Assembly (NCBI GenBank): GCA_012934845.2
Contig: WNNJ02001558.1
Span: 1-64,000, forward strand
DNA length: 64,000 nucleotides
Direction of reading: 5' to 3'
DNA from: Pomphorhynchus laevis
Lineage: Eukaryota; Acanthocephala; Palaeacanthocephala; Echinorhynchida; Pomphorhynchidae
Shown here one piece after another: positions 24,180 through 35,056 of this stretch. The notes under the pieces are model-generated. The model did not search any database, was not told the DNA's origin, and was given only the letters and a program-made list of their open reading frames with translations. The position numbers and the translations under genes were made by a program. Numbering within the stretch: position 1 is the first letter of the stretch; each line of letters begins with the position of its first letter.

Positions 24180-24330
24180 TTTGGCCCCGATGCTATGTTG
24201 GGTAGAGGAGTTAGGGGCCGAAACCTGATAGCATAGCAGTTCCGCCTGATGATCTCTAATTCTTATTCTGATACAACGTCTCTTATTTATTAGTCAATTC
24301 ATAAAAATGACGTTTATTTTAAATTTTATT
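24180..24330 (+). other. PLE terminal box
   Basis: Conserved box after the thumb stop, with GGGGCCGAAACCTGATAGC, CCTGATGATCTC and a degenerate GTCAATT hairpin. Copies follow every PLE 3' end in the window (unit copies, 35570-35650, 43200-43340). Confidence 0.6.
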
Positions 24331-24699
24331 TTTTAAACTTGATTTAAATTATAGAAAATCTAAAAACAATTATTAATTTTATTATTTAATTATTAAAATT
24401 TTGATTTAGCATTATTATGTTTTGTTTATTTTATAATTATATTAAATACGTAGACTCAGTTAGCTGATTTAATTTGTTCTACTGACATGTTATTATTGAC
24501 CTGTGGACTTTGTTTTCCCGGTAATATGACCTCTGTCAGAAATACTGAAACTATGTATTATTGGTTACGACTTTACTATTATTTTTTCTTATTTTCAAAC
24601 AAGTTTGATGAATTATTAATTCTTAAAAAAGGGAGAAGTTTGCATCCCAAGGTGTTTACACTTTAAAATGTAAACTGCTTCACGTGATCACGTTTAAGA
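24331..24699. other. AT-rich inter-element stretch with unit-junction match
   Basis: 24450-24640 matches, in plus orientation, the junction of the tandem unit (6391-6487 plus 1-70), including a degenerate GGTAATATGACC. No gene. Confidence 0.55.
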
Positions 24700-24890
24700 G
24701 ACCAGGTAATGGCCAATAGCTAGGTCGCGTAGCGCGTGGAGTGAAGGTGGTAGATCTTTATAGATCTTGTTCCAGCCTGCAACCGCCTTAAGCAGGGCAG
24801 CCCCCTGTCAGATGCTGCTGGATGGCCCGTTGTAAGTTTAGTCTGAGTCAACTAAACTAGGTGGCGACACCGAAAAAGCAACGTTAAAAA
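24700..24890 (+). ncRNA. Candidate structured RNA leader of the PLE
   Basis: A GC-richer island directly before the GIY-YIG ORF. CGTTG (24828-24832) pairs with CAACG (24879-24883) and encloses two stems: an 8-bp stem 24835-24842/24851-24858, and GGTG-GCGA-CACC (24860-24871), which has a GNRA tetraloop. Other possible stems lie upstream (CCTGC/GCAGG, AGCAG/CTGCT, AGATCT repeats). A multibranch fold is plausible. The function (ribozyme, promoter or translation leader) is unknown. Confidence 0.45.
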
Positions 24891-24908
24891 TTATGACTTA
24901 AAAGTTAC

Positions 24909-26308
24909 ATGTACTCAACCATATTGGAAAAATACGTAAGTACTAATGATTTCAATTTTAGATCTTTTAAATGTAACAGAAAAAATTGTATAGTTTGTGA
25001 TGTTATAAATAATAACAATTGTATCGTAAGTAATACGACAAACAAATGTTTTTCATTAAATATTAATAATAATTGTAACTGCAATACCGCAGGTGTAGTG
25101 TATCTTATACAATGTACATGTGGATTGCAATATATAGGAAAAACATATCAAATGTTAAAAACTAGGTTTAGGCAACACATATATAATATACAGCATAATA
25201 GTCAAACTATATTTCATAAACATATGAGATTAATAGGACATGATATTAAAAACTGTAAATTATTTATTTTAGAACATATTATCGAAGAAAACATTTCAAT
25301 ATTAAATCAAAAACTATTAGAAAAAGAAGATTTTTGGATTAAAACGCTTAATTCCATGTACCCATTAGGATTGAATGACGTGGTACAAGGAATTGGCAGA
25401 AGTAGTATAATACATAATAAACAACTATATTATAATAATCCGGTTAAACGCAAACCAAGAAGTCATGGTGATAAAAGGAATAGGAAAAATAGAGTTAAAA
25501 ATATTAAAAAAGATATGTATATAAATGAACAATTAGAAATATTAAAACAACTTGTAAGAGATAATAAGCTAAAAGAACTTTATGTAAATATAAGAAGTTT
25601 TTCTAAAGATATCATATGTTCAATAAATCAAAAATTAATTAACGAATATGATATGCTAAGTTGTATAATAGACAGTTATTGTAATACAAAATACTATAAT
25701 CGTACAATAAATGTTAATAATAACAATAGAAAATATACATTAACCATAAACTTCATTAATAAATGTATAGATAACATAAATATAGCCGGACTTTTAAATA
25801 ATTCTAAAAGTAAAGAAATAATAGGGTCAGATTTAAGTAAATATATTCCTAAAATAAGGTATAAACTCCTACCACCATTAGAACGAAAAATTTGTAATTA
25901 TAATAAAGAATTAAAATCAATATGTAACGATAATATTAGAAACATAATGGGAAACAGAATGCAATTGTAAAAGTCTTAGTTTTGATAAAATAAATAAACA
26001 TATATGTACCCATAATCTAGAATTAATTGAAAATTGTGAATTAAGAAAGCTGCTATCAAAAGGATATAAATATAGATTAAATAATAACAACGACAAAAAT
26101 AAAATTTACAATTCGTTATATAATAACTTAAATGTTTACTTTATTAAGCTGATTAATAGTGAAAGTTCGAATATATCTAAGATAAAAATTTGGAAAGATT
26201 ATATATTTGATAAAATTAAAAATAAAATGAAAATAACAAACAATTATAAAAGGAAAGATAAAATTAATAAAGATATGTATAAAGAACTTACTTTCGTGAC
26301 CACTTAAT
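24909..26308 (+). mobile_element. Penelope-like element, N-terminal GIY-YIG and linker (Naiad-like)
   Basis: The first frame (353 codons) has a Cys cluster (C22, C27, C30, C38, C47, C56, C58), then a GIY-YIG nuclease: G62-V-V-Y65, Y75-I-G77, R86, H90, E140 with FW, and the closing YPLGLN. A long basic linker follows. After one frame change near 25950 the reading continues as CNCKSLSFDKINKHICTHN and LRKLLSKGYKYRL, the N-terminal approach to the RT in this PLE group. Placing the endonuclease before the RT is the permuted order described for Naiad PLEs. RT motifs are missing here; the frame ends at 26308. The element is AT-rich, like the other PLE pieces. Confidence 0.75.
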
Positions 26309-26339
26309 TTACTACTTACAATATTAATATATACATTTG

Positions 26340-26760
26340 AGAAATAATAAACATACAACGACTCAAATTGCGATATCCCTCAGCAAGCTCCGACGTACGA
26401 AAACAAGTTACGATTTACAAACTTCTATACAATCTCATATAAAGTAACTACGATATCCCTTAACAGTGCGATATCCTTCAACAAGTTACGACGTACGAAC
26501 TTTTGTACAAATAAAGTAACGTTGGATTTTTGTAATACAATCGAGGCACTGTACATACTGAATATTCTTGGATCTATATACACATACAATCGTCGCCTCG
26601 CTCTGCTCGGTGACGAAATCAGCTAATTCGATACAATGGCTTAAAAACACATGGAAAGTAAATCGGACGAACAAACATTAAAAGTACTATCATAAAAGAA
26701 ATAAATCAAGCCCTATCCACAAATAGCCATATACAGATTCGTTCGGACAAATGTGCTATC
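26340..26760. other. Short repeats and unassigned sequence
   Basis: GCGATATCC plus CAACAAG and GACGTACGAA recur near 26372-26400 and 26470-26500. TACAATCGTCGCCTCGCTC near 26587 is close to the 5' region of the RLE element (minus near 28720, plus near 40350). No gene seen. Confidence 0.4.
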
Positions 26761-27039
26761 TGCAAGGGTTTATTTCGACTAAATAGCTCGGGTTGTCTTC
26801 GTAGGCTCGGGCCAGTAGCTAAGCGTTGCCGTGGGTCAGGTCGTCCGCTGTGGTCTTCGCGGCAGCATCCTTCCAGCACCGACCATAGTTCAAGTCTCTC
26901 TATTCGTGCGGGTATGGGCAGACCCGTTAACCCAGCTGTATATCTCTCTGAATCTTCACATAAGGTATTGTCGTCTAGTCGAATTGCGGATTTGAATGCC
27001 CGTCCATTCGACCTGTTGAAATGCGTTTGGATTTCGCCA

Positions 27040-27087
27040 AACTGATCTCTGAGACGCCAAACGCGTTTGGCGTCTCAGAGATCAGTT
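27040..27087. repeat. Perfect 48-bp palindrome
   Basis: Two 24-nt arms (27040-27063 and 27064-27087) with no spacer. The centre reads GCCAAACG|CGTTTGGC. It lies just downstream of the YLDD region of the RLE element on its minus strand. Confidence 0.97.
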
Positions 27088-28741
27088 CGCATTTTTAATT
27101 ATTGGTAAGCAGTCCGTACTTTGGGCTTTGAACTGATATAATTTCGCATCGTGAATGACATCTTCTGGCCGGCCGCTGACTGCCCTATCGTCCAGATACC
27201 AGGTGTTTAAGCAAGAGCTGAGCTGTTTTAATAAAGGATTGAGAGCGAGGCAATATAACAAGGGGGTGTGAGGGTCACCTTGTTCTTCGCCTTATTGTGA
27301 GAGTATCAGATGGTCGCCGTAATACAAAACCCTTTACAGGCGTAGCAGCTGTTCACGAACCGTGTAAGAGCTAGGATGTATCAGTTAACTTCGCATATTA
27401 TTTTTGCACAACTGATTTAATTGAAGGCGTTGGAGGAGTCTATTTTAAGTAGGCCTTAACCGGAATTCTTGGGGTCCTTCAAGAATATTCGCTTTAGTCA
27501 ACTGCTGCTTTGCACCCGAAACGTACTCCCACTCCCCTTGATGGGGGATAAGCATGCAGAAACCTCTTTTCGTATAGGTTGTGATGCCGTCCTCGCCACG
27601 AGACGGCGGATCGTATTACTGATAGTGATAGGCTGGAGATCGCCGTCTTTTTTGTTAAAATTAGTCAGTTTTGCTCCGAAGAAAATGGGTCTGACCGCTT
27701 CGGGTACGTTACCGTTTAAGACAGCGTTGACAAATTCTGTGAGCTGGCCAACGAGGTAACTTTTTTGTTTAAGTCATCTAGTCCTATCAAGTCTTGTATG
27801 TGACGAGGTCGCAGTTCATTGAAGCATCTGGCGGTGCCGTAAATGAACGATTTTATTTCCACGACTACGTCTTTCTTGTAGGTTCTTAACGGGGCAAGAT
27901 GATCAGATACGCTTTGCTCGTGAATTTCAGGTTCGCATAAGATTCGGTGCTTTATGTGCATTTCCGCGGTGAATGTAGCAAATTTTTCGTCATTTAAGGC
28001 TATGCGGATTGCTGCTCTTACGTTACATTCTTACAGTTTCCTAGTTATGAAGCGAGCGTAATCTTCTGCGGATATTGTGATGGAATCAACCGTCGACTTG
28101 CGACTTTCGTATTTTTGCCGTTCTCTGTTTCGGCAGGCAGCGATAGAGAAGATGTTTCAAATGACAAAGATACCTTTTTTATTTTTGTGGTCAGGCTGGA
28201 ACCGTAGGTACAGTTCGACCTTCTTGTGGTGACATTCAGACACGATTTGGCAAAAAAGAACAGGGCGACCTTATTCGACTCGTTTGTAAAATCCGTGTTG
28301 ATTGCGTGAAGTACACAGACAAGTGTGGTTGCTATTGTGTTTCGTGCTCTACGGGGAATTCGTGATATGACTGGATGGCGGGAATTAAAAGCTGGTGATA
28401 TCTTATCGTTAAATGTGACATTAAATAGAGATGTATCATTTAAATCAGGATGGCTGTCCGTAACTTGCATGTCGAGGTGACGAAATTCGAGAGGTGGGGC
28501 ACCTGACCCGGTACAGTTCCGTTATTTGCCGTGTTTATAAAGCAGTACGAAAACTGTTAGATGAAAAGTGAGATGACATATAGGACAAACTCCGCATGTT
28601 CTACGTGACGGGTTTATTTTTACTTGCGACTTTGAATTGACAGTTCAAAGTTTGTATGATTTATTTTATAGATATATTTCTGTCTGCGAGCGGAGTGATG
28701 CGACGATTGTATGCTAATTATTTCTCAAACATTTTTTAAGA

Positions 28742-28778
28742 AAAAAAGTTTGAGAAAAAAGTTTTTTCAAACTTTTTT
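28742..28778. repeat. A/T hairpin at the RLE element 5' end
   Basis: AAAAAAGTTTGA (28742-28753) pairs with TCAAACTTTTTT (28767-28778). The same hairpin is in the inverted copy near 40280-40330. Confidence 0.75.
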
Positions 28779-28881
28779 AGATAAAAAAGACAAGATTTAA
28801 AAACATACTAGATATACTGCTTTCTAATAAAAAAAACAGATTTTCAAACAGTAATGCTTCCTTCAAAGGTCCCATATAATT

Positions 28882-29571
28882 TTGCATCCATCAATCAAAA
28901 TCACCTCCACCAACCTCCACTATCCTTCCACTCATAACCTTTCCTCACATCGCTTGCCACCCTATTTATTATCACTATCCTCTATGTCTCCCGTCGTCAA
29001 ACCAAATCCCTCCAAATCATCAACTGACAGCTCTTCTATCGTGATCTCACCTACTCACGTCATTCGTCCTCCTTTACGGAAGCGCTTTGCTTCTCGCGCA
29101 CGTTGCGTCATTATTACTAATATCACGCCTTCTAAATCCTTATCTCCACAAGAACGTCTGGACCACGATGTTTCCGCCTTCAGATCAATCCTCTCGTCTA
29201 TTGTTCCTTCGGATAAACCATCCTTTTTCAAGGACATTTCTCCTGTCGCATTCATCCGTCTAAAGAAATCTTCTCAATCTAATCCTTCCCAGCCCCCTCT
29301 CCTAAAAATTGTTTTCAAGCATCGCTCTCACGCGTCATCTGTCCTCTCTCAACGATTCAAACTCATGTCATCTTCAACCACTCGAATTTTCCCCGATCGC
29401 GCCCCTTCTGAAATCGCTCAAATCTCTTCACCCCGCATCGAAAAACGCCGTCGCGAGGAAAACGGCGAAACATCACTCTCCATCCGAAACATAGACGGAA
29501 ATTTTCAAGTTGTTCACACCCGTCCAAAAATTCGATGGCGCTCTATCTTTCCTATGTGTCTTCTCCACTAG
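28882..29571 (+). pseudogene. CR1-like ORF1, C-terminal part
   Basis: 229 codons, Ser/Pro-rich at first. The C-terminal half (LLKIVFKHRSHASSVLSQRF, RIFPDRAPSEI, EKRRREENGETSLSIRN) is the RRM-like and basic region of LINE ORF1 nucleic-acid-binding proteins. It ends in TAG overlapping the ORF2 start by 37 nt in another frame, as is common in LINEs. Confidence 0.65.
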
Positions 29572-32240
29572 ACTCTTTCGCCACAGCACACGGTTTCCGC
29601 CTCGGTCTCCTCAACACTAGATCTATTCTCAATAAATCCGATCTTATCCTCAACGTATTCACTAAGCAATCCATCGATCTCTTCTGCCTCACCGAATCCT
29701 GGCACTCAGATTCCGACGACCTTTCCATTCGCCGTCTGCTCTCTGCCGGTTGCTCCCTAGTCAAATCCGCCCGCCCCCTCAGCTCATGCCCTTCTAAATC
29801 CTCTAATCATGGCGGCATCGTCGCATTCGCGCGTCACCCAGCGTCTCTTCGCAAAATCAATCCCCCTTTCAGTCCTTGCTCTTTTGAGTTGCTCACTTGT
29901 CGTTATTCTAACCCGATCACTCTAGATCTCGCCATTGTATACCGTCCTGGTTCATCAGCTTCTACTGCCTTATTTTTTACCGAACTCGCTGACCTCCTTT
30001 CTCATTGTTCTTTGTCCTCAATCCCTTCAATCGTTCTAGGCGACTTCAATATCCGCCTAGACCGCCCCTCTTCCACAGATTCCATCCGCTTCATCAACAT
30101 TCTATCCAACTACAATTACAAACTAATCTCCACTGCCACCACACATATACTTGGTGGGGCACTCGACATTATCGCTGTCCCCGATCATTTTGCTGCCTAC
30201 ACCTCACTGTCCATCTCTGATCCTGTTCTATCCGATCACTTTCTTATCACCCTTGATCTCACTCGCAACAACACCCCTCATCACACACCTACAATCCTAC
30301 GTCGCCCTTGGAGAAATCTTGACCTCTCCCTTCTCCGCTCTGCCTTACTCAAATCGTCTCTATCATTACCAACAATAACATATTCATCTCCTCACGATTT
30401 CGCCTTTCATTTCGACTCTGAACTCACATCCATTCTCGATATTCTCTGGCACTTCAAGTCTCACCCAAACCGCGCTTACACCGTGCCCCATGGTTTGACA
30501 TCCAATGTCTACTCTCAAAGCGTCGACTCCGCCATGCTTTTCGAGTCTATCACCGCTCTCTCAGACGCGATTTCCGCTCGATCACTCCGTCTTTCCGTGA
30601 TTCCTATCTTGTTCTTCGCCGGTCTCATCTCAATCTACTACGTACCAAATGCAACTCCTTCTTGCAGCATAAAATCATCACTTCATTCAACTCTAAGACT
30701 CTCTGGCATACTTTTAACTCAATCCTGGCTCGTTCCTCTACGCCGTGCAACATCAATGCTAATGATTATTCGTCATTTCTCCAGACTAAAGTATCCACGC
30801 TGCTCTCCCACACCCCGGTCTCCATCCTATTCCACTCTGCCCCGCCTAGCCTCATCCTTCCGGAACACTTTCATCTTCTCCCTGTCTCACCTACAGAAAT
30901 ATCATCTGTCCTCATGTCCTTGCCCAACAAAACCTCACCCGACGATCCCCTGCCTACCCACATATTGAAATCTATATGCTCATCGATATCCCCATTTCTC
31001 ACAACCCTGTTTAACTCGTCCATCCGCAGTCGTATCTTCCCTTCACACTGGAAATCCGCAATCGTTCGTCCCCTCCTTAAGAAACAATCGCTCGACCCCC
31101 CTTCCTTCTAGCTATCGCCCCATTTCACTACTCCCTACTCTTTCAAAGCTCTTAGAACGCCTCATCTTAATACAAATCAAAGCTTATCTCTCCTCATCCA
31201 ATATGTACCCTCCTTTCCAATCCGCTTTCCGCTCTAATCACTCGACAGAAATCGCATGCATAAAAGTGTACAACGACTTACTCATTTCTCGAGACAAGGC
31301 TCTATATAGTGTTCTCATCTCCCTCGACCACTCCTCCGCATTCGACATTGTCGACCACTCCGTCCTCCTTTCTCGCCTTCGTTATGATACCGGATTTTCT
31401 TCCTCCTTCGTAGCATGGTTCGCATCATACCTATCCGACCGTTCCTTTCGCGCCTGTTCTAATTCATCATCCTCCCCTCCCATCCTATTTTTTGGGGGCC
31501 CCACAAGGTTCAGTCCTAGGTCCTATGCTTTTCTCTCTTCTGCTTGGCGATCTATCTCCGTTTATCAAACCTTACTCCTTTAAGGTCATGCAATACGCCG
31601 ATGACATTCTAATCTATGCTCATGCACCCGCACATCGCATACACGATATCGGCATTTCTGCCTCCAACTGTCTTTCTTCTATCTACAAACGTCTCTCCAA
31701 TCTCCATCTCGTTCTAAACGCCGAAAAGTCCAAAATAATGTGGATCCTTCCCAGTAAACCAAACATATCTCCTCCCATTGTTTATTTTGCCTCATCGATC
31801 ATCCCTATAGTCCACAATCACACTTTCTTAGGCTTCCATTTCGATGACAACCTTTCCCTTAAACCCTTCGTCCGTGACAAGGTCCGCTCGTCTAACTTAA
31901 TTCTTCGTGACATCCGCCGTATCCGCCCCCTTATCGACTTACGTTCTTGTATGTCTCTTCTTTCATCGCTTCTTTTCCCTAAAATCGATTACTGCCTCAG
32001 CCTTTTCGCCAATTCTCCAAAATCCATCATCCTACCCCTACAACGAATAATCAACACCGCCGTTCGAGTGCTCTTTCGTCTCCGTCGCTTCGACCACACA
32101 TCCACATATTTTGCCAACTCTCCTGGCCCACCATCCACATCCGCATCAAACTCCGCCTTCTTCTCATTACTTTTCGTCTCATCGCTGTCGGCTCCCCATC
32201 GTTCATCAACCTTCCCTTCTTAGACGATACTCGCCCCACC
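29535..32240 (+). pseudogene. CR1-like ORF2: APE endonuclease and reverse transcriptase
   Basis: Starts at the ATG giving MALYLSYVSS. Endonuclease: GLLNTRSIL, ESWHSDSDD, IVYRPGSS, LGDFNIRLD and LSDHFLITLDL, the catalytic Asn/Glu/Asp/His set. RT: FPSHWKSAIVRPLLKK, FQSAFRSNHSTE, SAFDIVDH (motif A), GAPQGSVLGPMLF (motif B), MQYADDILIYAHA (motif C), KSKIMWI and FLGFHFD. The frame changes near 30560, 31100 and 31490, and again near 32120, so it cannot be made whole from this copy. Clade by motif style is CR1/L2. Confidence 0.85.
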
Positions 32241-32519
32241 TCTCTATCGCTTCGTTCCTGTCAAACCCTCTTACTCCACGTTCCTAATTACTTCCAACAA
32301 CTACGGTCTCCGATCCTTCCTCGTCGCCGCCTCACTCGCCTGGAATCAACTCCCTCTCAACGTCCGCCGCGCCCCCTCCTTTATCACATTCAAACACCTC
32401 CGTTCACACCTTCTCGACACCTGATTCACAGTCTTGTTTTGTTGTGGTCATGTAAGCGTGCGCTGGCACGCATTTGATACGTTAAAATAAATCCTATTTT
32501 CTTTTCGACCTTCTAGCTA

Positions 32520-32905
32520 GGTATCGACTAGTTAATAAAGATGAAAATTTTCCAGCAAACAGAGTTGAATTTAATGAACGGGATGGACGTAGAGGGCACT
32601 CGAAAGTACTAGTAGTACATGAGCACGGAAAATACCCTCGTCATTTCCGACTGTCTCATCGATCGGTGAATATTTAGAATCGTCTTCCAGTTGATGTCGT
32701 TGCTGTGCATACAATCAATGAATTTAAATCCAATATAAAGAACTTGATTCGAAATGAGAACGAATGGTGGTTGCTGCAGTACCCATGGTTCTGATATATA
32801 TACTGAACGATTTTTTTTATTTTTTTTTCTTGTATTTATTTGTTTTTTACGTGAGCGGTCAAAACAGCCTTATGGCTATGACCTGTATTAATAATAATAA
32901 TGATC
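32520..32905 (+). mobile_element. 3' end of a second LINE type with (TAA)n tail
   Basis: HGKYPRHFRLSHRSVNI, then NRLPVDVVAVHTINEFKSNIKN, is the usual last stretch of a LINE ORF2 (WNxLPxxVVxxxxxxxFKxxL). The tail is TTAATAATAATAAT near 32888-32901. It resembles the LINE at 47506-48407 in its 3' end. Confidence 0.55.
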
Positions 32906-32931
32906 CAGATGATATTTCACCTTACCTAATT

Positions 32932-32963
32932 AATGTGGTTGGACCTGCCGGTCCAACCACATT
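32932..32963. repeat. Perfect hairpin, 14-bp arms
   Basis: Arms 32932-32945 and 32950-32963 with loop TGCC; core GTGGTTGGACC / GGTCCAACCAC. It sits at the boundary between the LINE tail and the inverted unit. Confidence 0.9.
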
Positions 32964-33302
32964 TGGTTGGCGCTTTTTCGTAGATGGATATGAGGAAATT
33001 TTGAATAATAATTCGGCGCAGGTCTCTTGAACATGAAACCGATTTTTTCTTTGATAAAAAATATTCAACGACTGATGCTGGCAGCATCAGATGGTGATAC
33101 TAACAGCATTGTGACGGCCACTACTCTACTTTGATCGGCTGTCAAAAGCTGACAAATTTGAGAAGAAAGTAGAGCGGCGATTTTGGAGATGCACGGTAGT
33201 TGGCTTGAGGAGTTAAGGATATCCGCAACGGATATATCCCTACTCCTGAAGTCACCTCAAGGTGTGATTGGTTGAAGAAAGAGGGTTGCTCCATATTATG
33301 CA

Positions 33303-33497
33303 GTGATAGTGACTCCTCTAAGACTTGAACAAGGCGAACGCTACCAATCTACTCGATACCCTCTTACGCCAGCAGACAAACTTCTCATTCTTGAATATCT
33401 TCCAGAAGGAAGACTGAGAGGGCATAAGACGAGCAATACTCGTTCTGCCTCTACTCAGCTAAAGCCTATATCTAAAACTCCAGTATTCAGTCGATAG
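33303..33497 (+). CDS. Conserved 64-codon ORF, inverted copy
   Basis: Same ORF as 458-652, still open, with GRLRG in place of ERLEG. Unknown function. Confidence 0.35.
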   Translation: MIVTPLRLEQGERYQSTRYPLTPADKLLILEYLPEGRLRGHKTSNTRSASTQLKPISKTPVFSR

Positions 33498-34724
33498 AAT
33501 CTGTTTAAAGGAAGCGGCTGGATTAGGAAGGTAAAGCATTTTAGCTATGATCTTGAGTTTTGTCGGATTGCGACTGTAAATGCGACTTTTGTGGGTAGTC
33601 GAAAGGCTCTTAGTAGCTTGTAAAGAGAGGTATGAATTAAATTCGGTAACAATTTTATTTTCTATTATGGGGAAAGTTAGATAGCTGCCTGAAAGAAGGC
33701 CACTATAATAGGATCAAAGTGAAACCTCCTACTAAGCAACGTATCTCCCTCAAGCCGCCAGCGTATTTGGTCATGAGAGGAATTTAGTTGTTGGCGTGAC
33801 TGCCTAGGGCAGGTGTGTAAGCTGCTTCACGCTTGGTAGGCAAATTACTCACTGTTTCAAGATAATTTATAAGAAACAGAATAAAACAATCCAAAATATA
33901 ATTCATCGAACTTGCTTGAAAACTAGAAGAATAATGCCGTATTAATAATACATAGTTTCAGTATTTCTGACGGAGGTAATATTACCGGAGATAAAAGTCC
34001 ACCGGTCAATACTAACATGTCAGAAGAAAAAATTATATCAGGTAACTGAGTCTACTGACAAGGTTAAAAAACTGAGTTAAATGGTATTTTGAATGTTTTT
34101 CCATATCCAAATTCGAATAATAGGAAATCTTAAGATTAAAATATTTAATTTTGCGATTAGACATAATACAAAATACATATCAAATTTAAATAGTCAAATT
34201 ACAAAATAAATAGACTCAGTTAATTATCTTATTGTGTCATAAAAGTGATTTACTTGTTAGTAATATTGAACAATTAAATTGTGCGCTTGTAAAAAAGAGA
34301 AAAAGATCATGTGCATAGCTATTCAGTACGTTCAATAAAGACAAAGTGACATTCAAAAAAGCGTAAATGATCAGCAATGTAAAGATGAATAATCTCATCA
34401 ATAAATACAAAGTCACATTCAAAACTAATGACCTTTTTTAGAAATTAACCAACAATTACTGCACATGTTACTCGCAAAATTTTGGTCAATAGAACAAAAG
34501 ATACAATCGCAACTAACAGAAAATTTTGCACAAAGACAATGATTAAAAAATTTGACAAAGTGCAAAACCAAAAATCTTAAAATTGGTGCAGCAAATATAC
34601 AACTACAATCTTTTGAAGAACATCATAATAATATTACAATCGTAAATGTAAGTAGACTGTTTTTTAGCATGAGCTTTTAATATATATTTAAATGTAGCAT
34701 ATTTTGAAATTTTTTAAAATTTAG

Positions 34725-35056
34725 GAAACATCCTTTGGAATTTTAAATAAAGGAGCGCAAAAATTTTAAGGATTTCACAACACTGGTGGCGCACTTGGAT
34801 CACAACTTGTCAGATCACATGGGCCCAGACTTTTTACAGTGCTACACCGACACATACCTTTTAGTCGCAGTAATGTATCGTCGATTTGGAACAGCAATCA
34901 GTAAGTATATAAATAAAAATGAATTAGTAACGATATTTATATTTTAGAATCGAGTTGATGTTTATTATGGCGACTATAGCTTTGGTATTTATAACCTCAT
35001 TCATTCTATTCGTATGGTATATGTGCAAGTGTCGATGGAGAAAGACAAATAAATGA
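34725..35056 (+). pseudogene. Small membrane-protein remnant, inverted copy
   Basis: Same two segments as 5387-5719, with the GTAAGT...TTTTAG-bounded gap between them and the hydrophobic segment ending in TGA at 35054-35056. This copy has diverged more in its first segment. Confidence 0.4.

Larger units (their letters stand above)
22213..24330 (-). repeat. Inverted partial copy of the 6.49 kb unit
   Basis: Matches unit 1 in reverse from ~5495 down to ~2270. It lacks the ~1.1 kb segment (unit 2520-3635) that holds the plus-strand RT fingers and the extra thumb. It begins exactly at the second segment of the small membrane-protein remnant (22213-22320). The PLE 3' end here is unscrambled, so this copy probably keeps the older arrangement. 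Confidence 0.85.
26990..28870 (-). mobile_element. RLE-type retroelement, 5' region and RT
   Basis: Minus strand. A non-coding leader runs to ~28480. A 141-codon frame (28045-28470, start MQVTDSHPDLNDTS) follows, then a second frame (27716-27961) with VVVEIKSFIYGTARCFNELRP and HIQDLIGLDDLN, the approach to the RT. RRLVARTASQPIRKEVSACL lies near 27600. GEEQGDP with LLYCLALNPLL (27225-27289) and TWYLDDRAVSGRPEDV (27151-27201) are motifs B and C, here with both Asp intact. Several frame changes separate these pieces. The RT group is the same as at 19296. Sequence below ~26990 no longer resembles it. Confidence 0.65.
28878..32505 (+). mobile_element. CR1-like LINE, copy A
   Basis: Contains the end of ORF1, ORF2 with an APE-type endonuclease and RT, and a 3' end near GCGTGCGCTGGCACGCATTT then GTTAAAATAAATCC. 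The 5' end is missing; the N-terminal zinc-finger part of ORF1 is seen only at 42039-42480. It lies head to head with the RLE element, and the pair is repeated inverted at 36550-41282. Confidence 0.85.

Noticed and set aside
24180-24260. Hammerhead ribozyme, suggested by GAAA and CTGATGA in the PLE terminal box
   Set aside because: The two core motifs are in the wrong order and spacing for any of the three hammerhead topologies; no adequate stem I or II forms.
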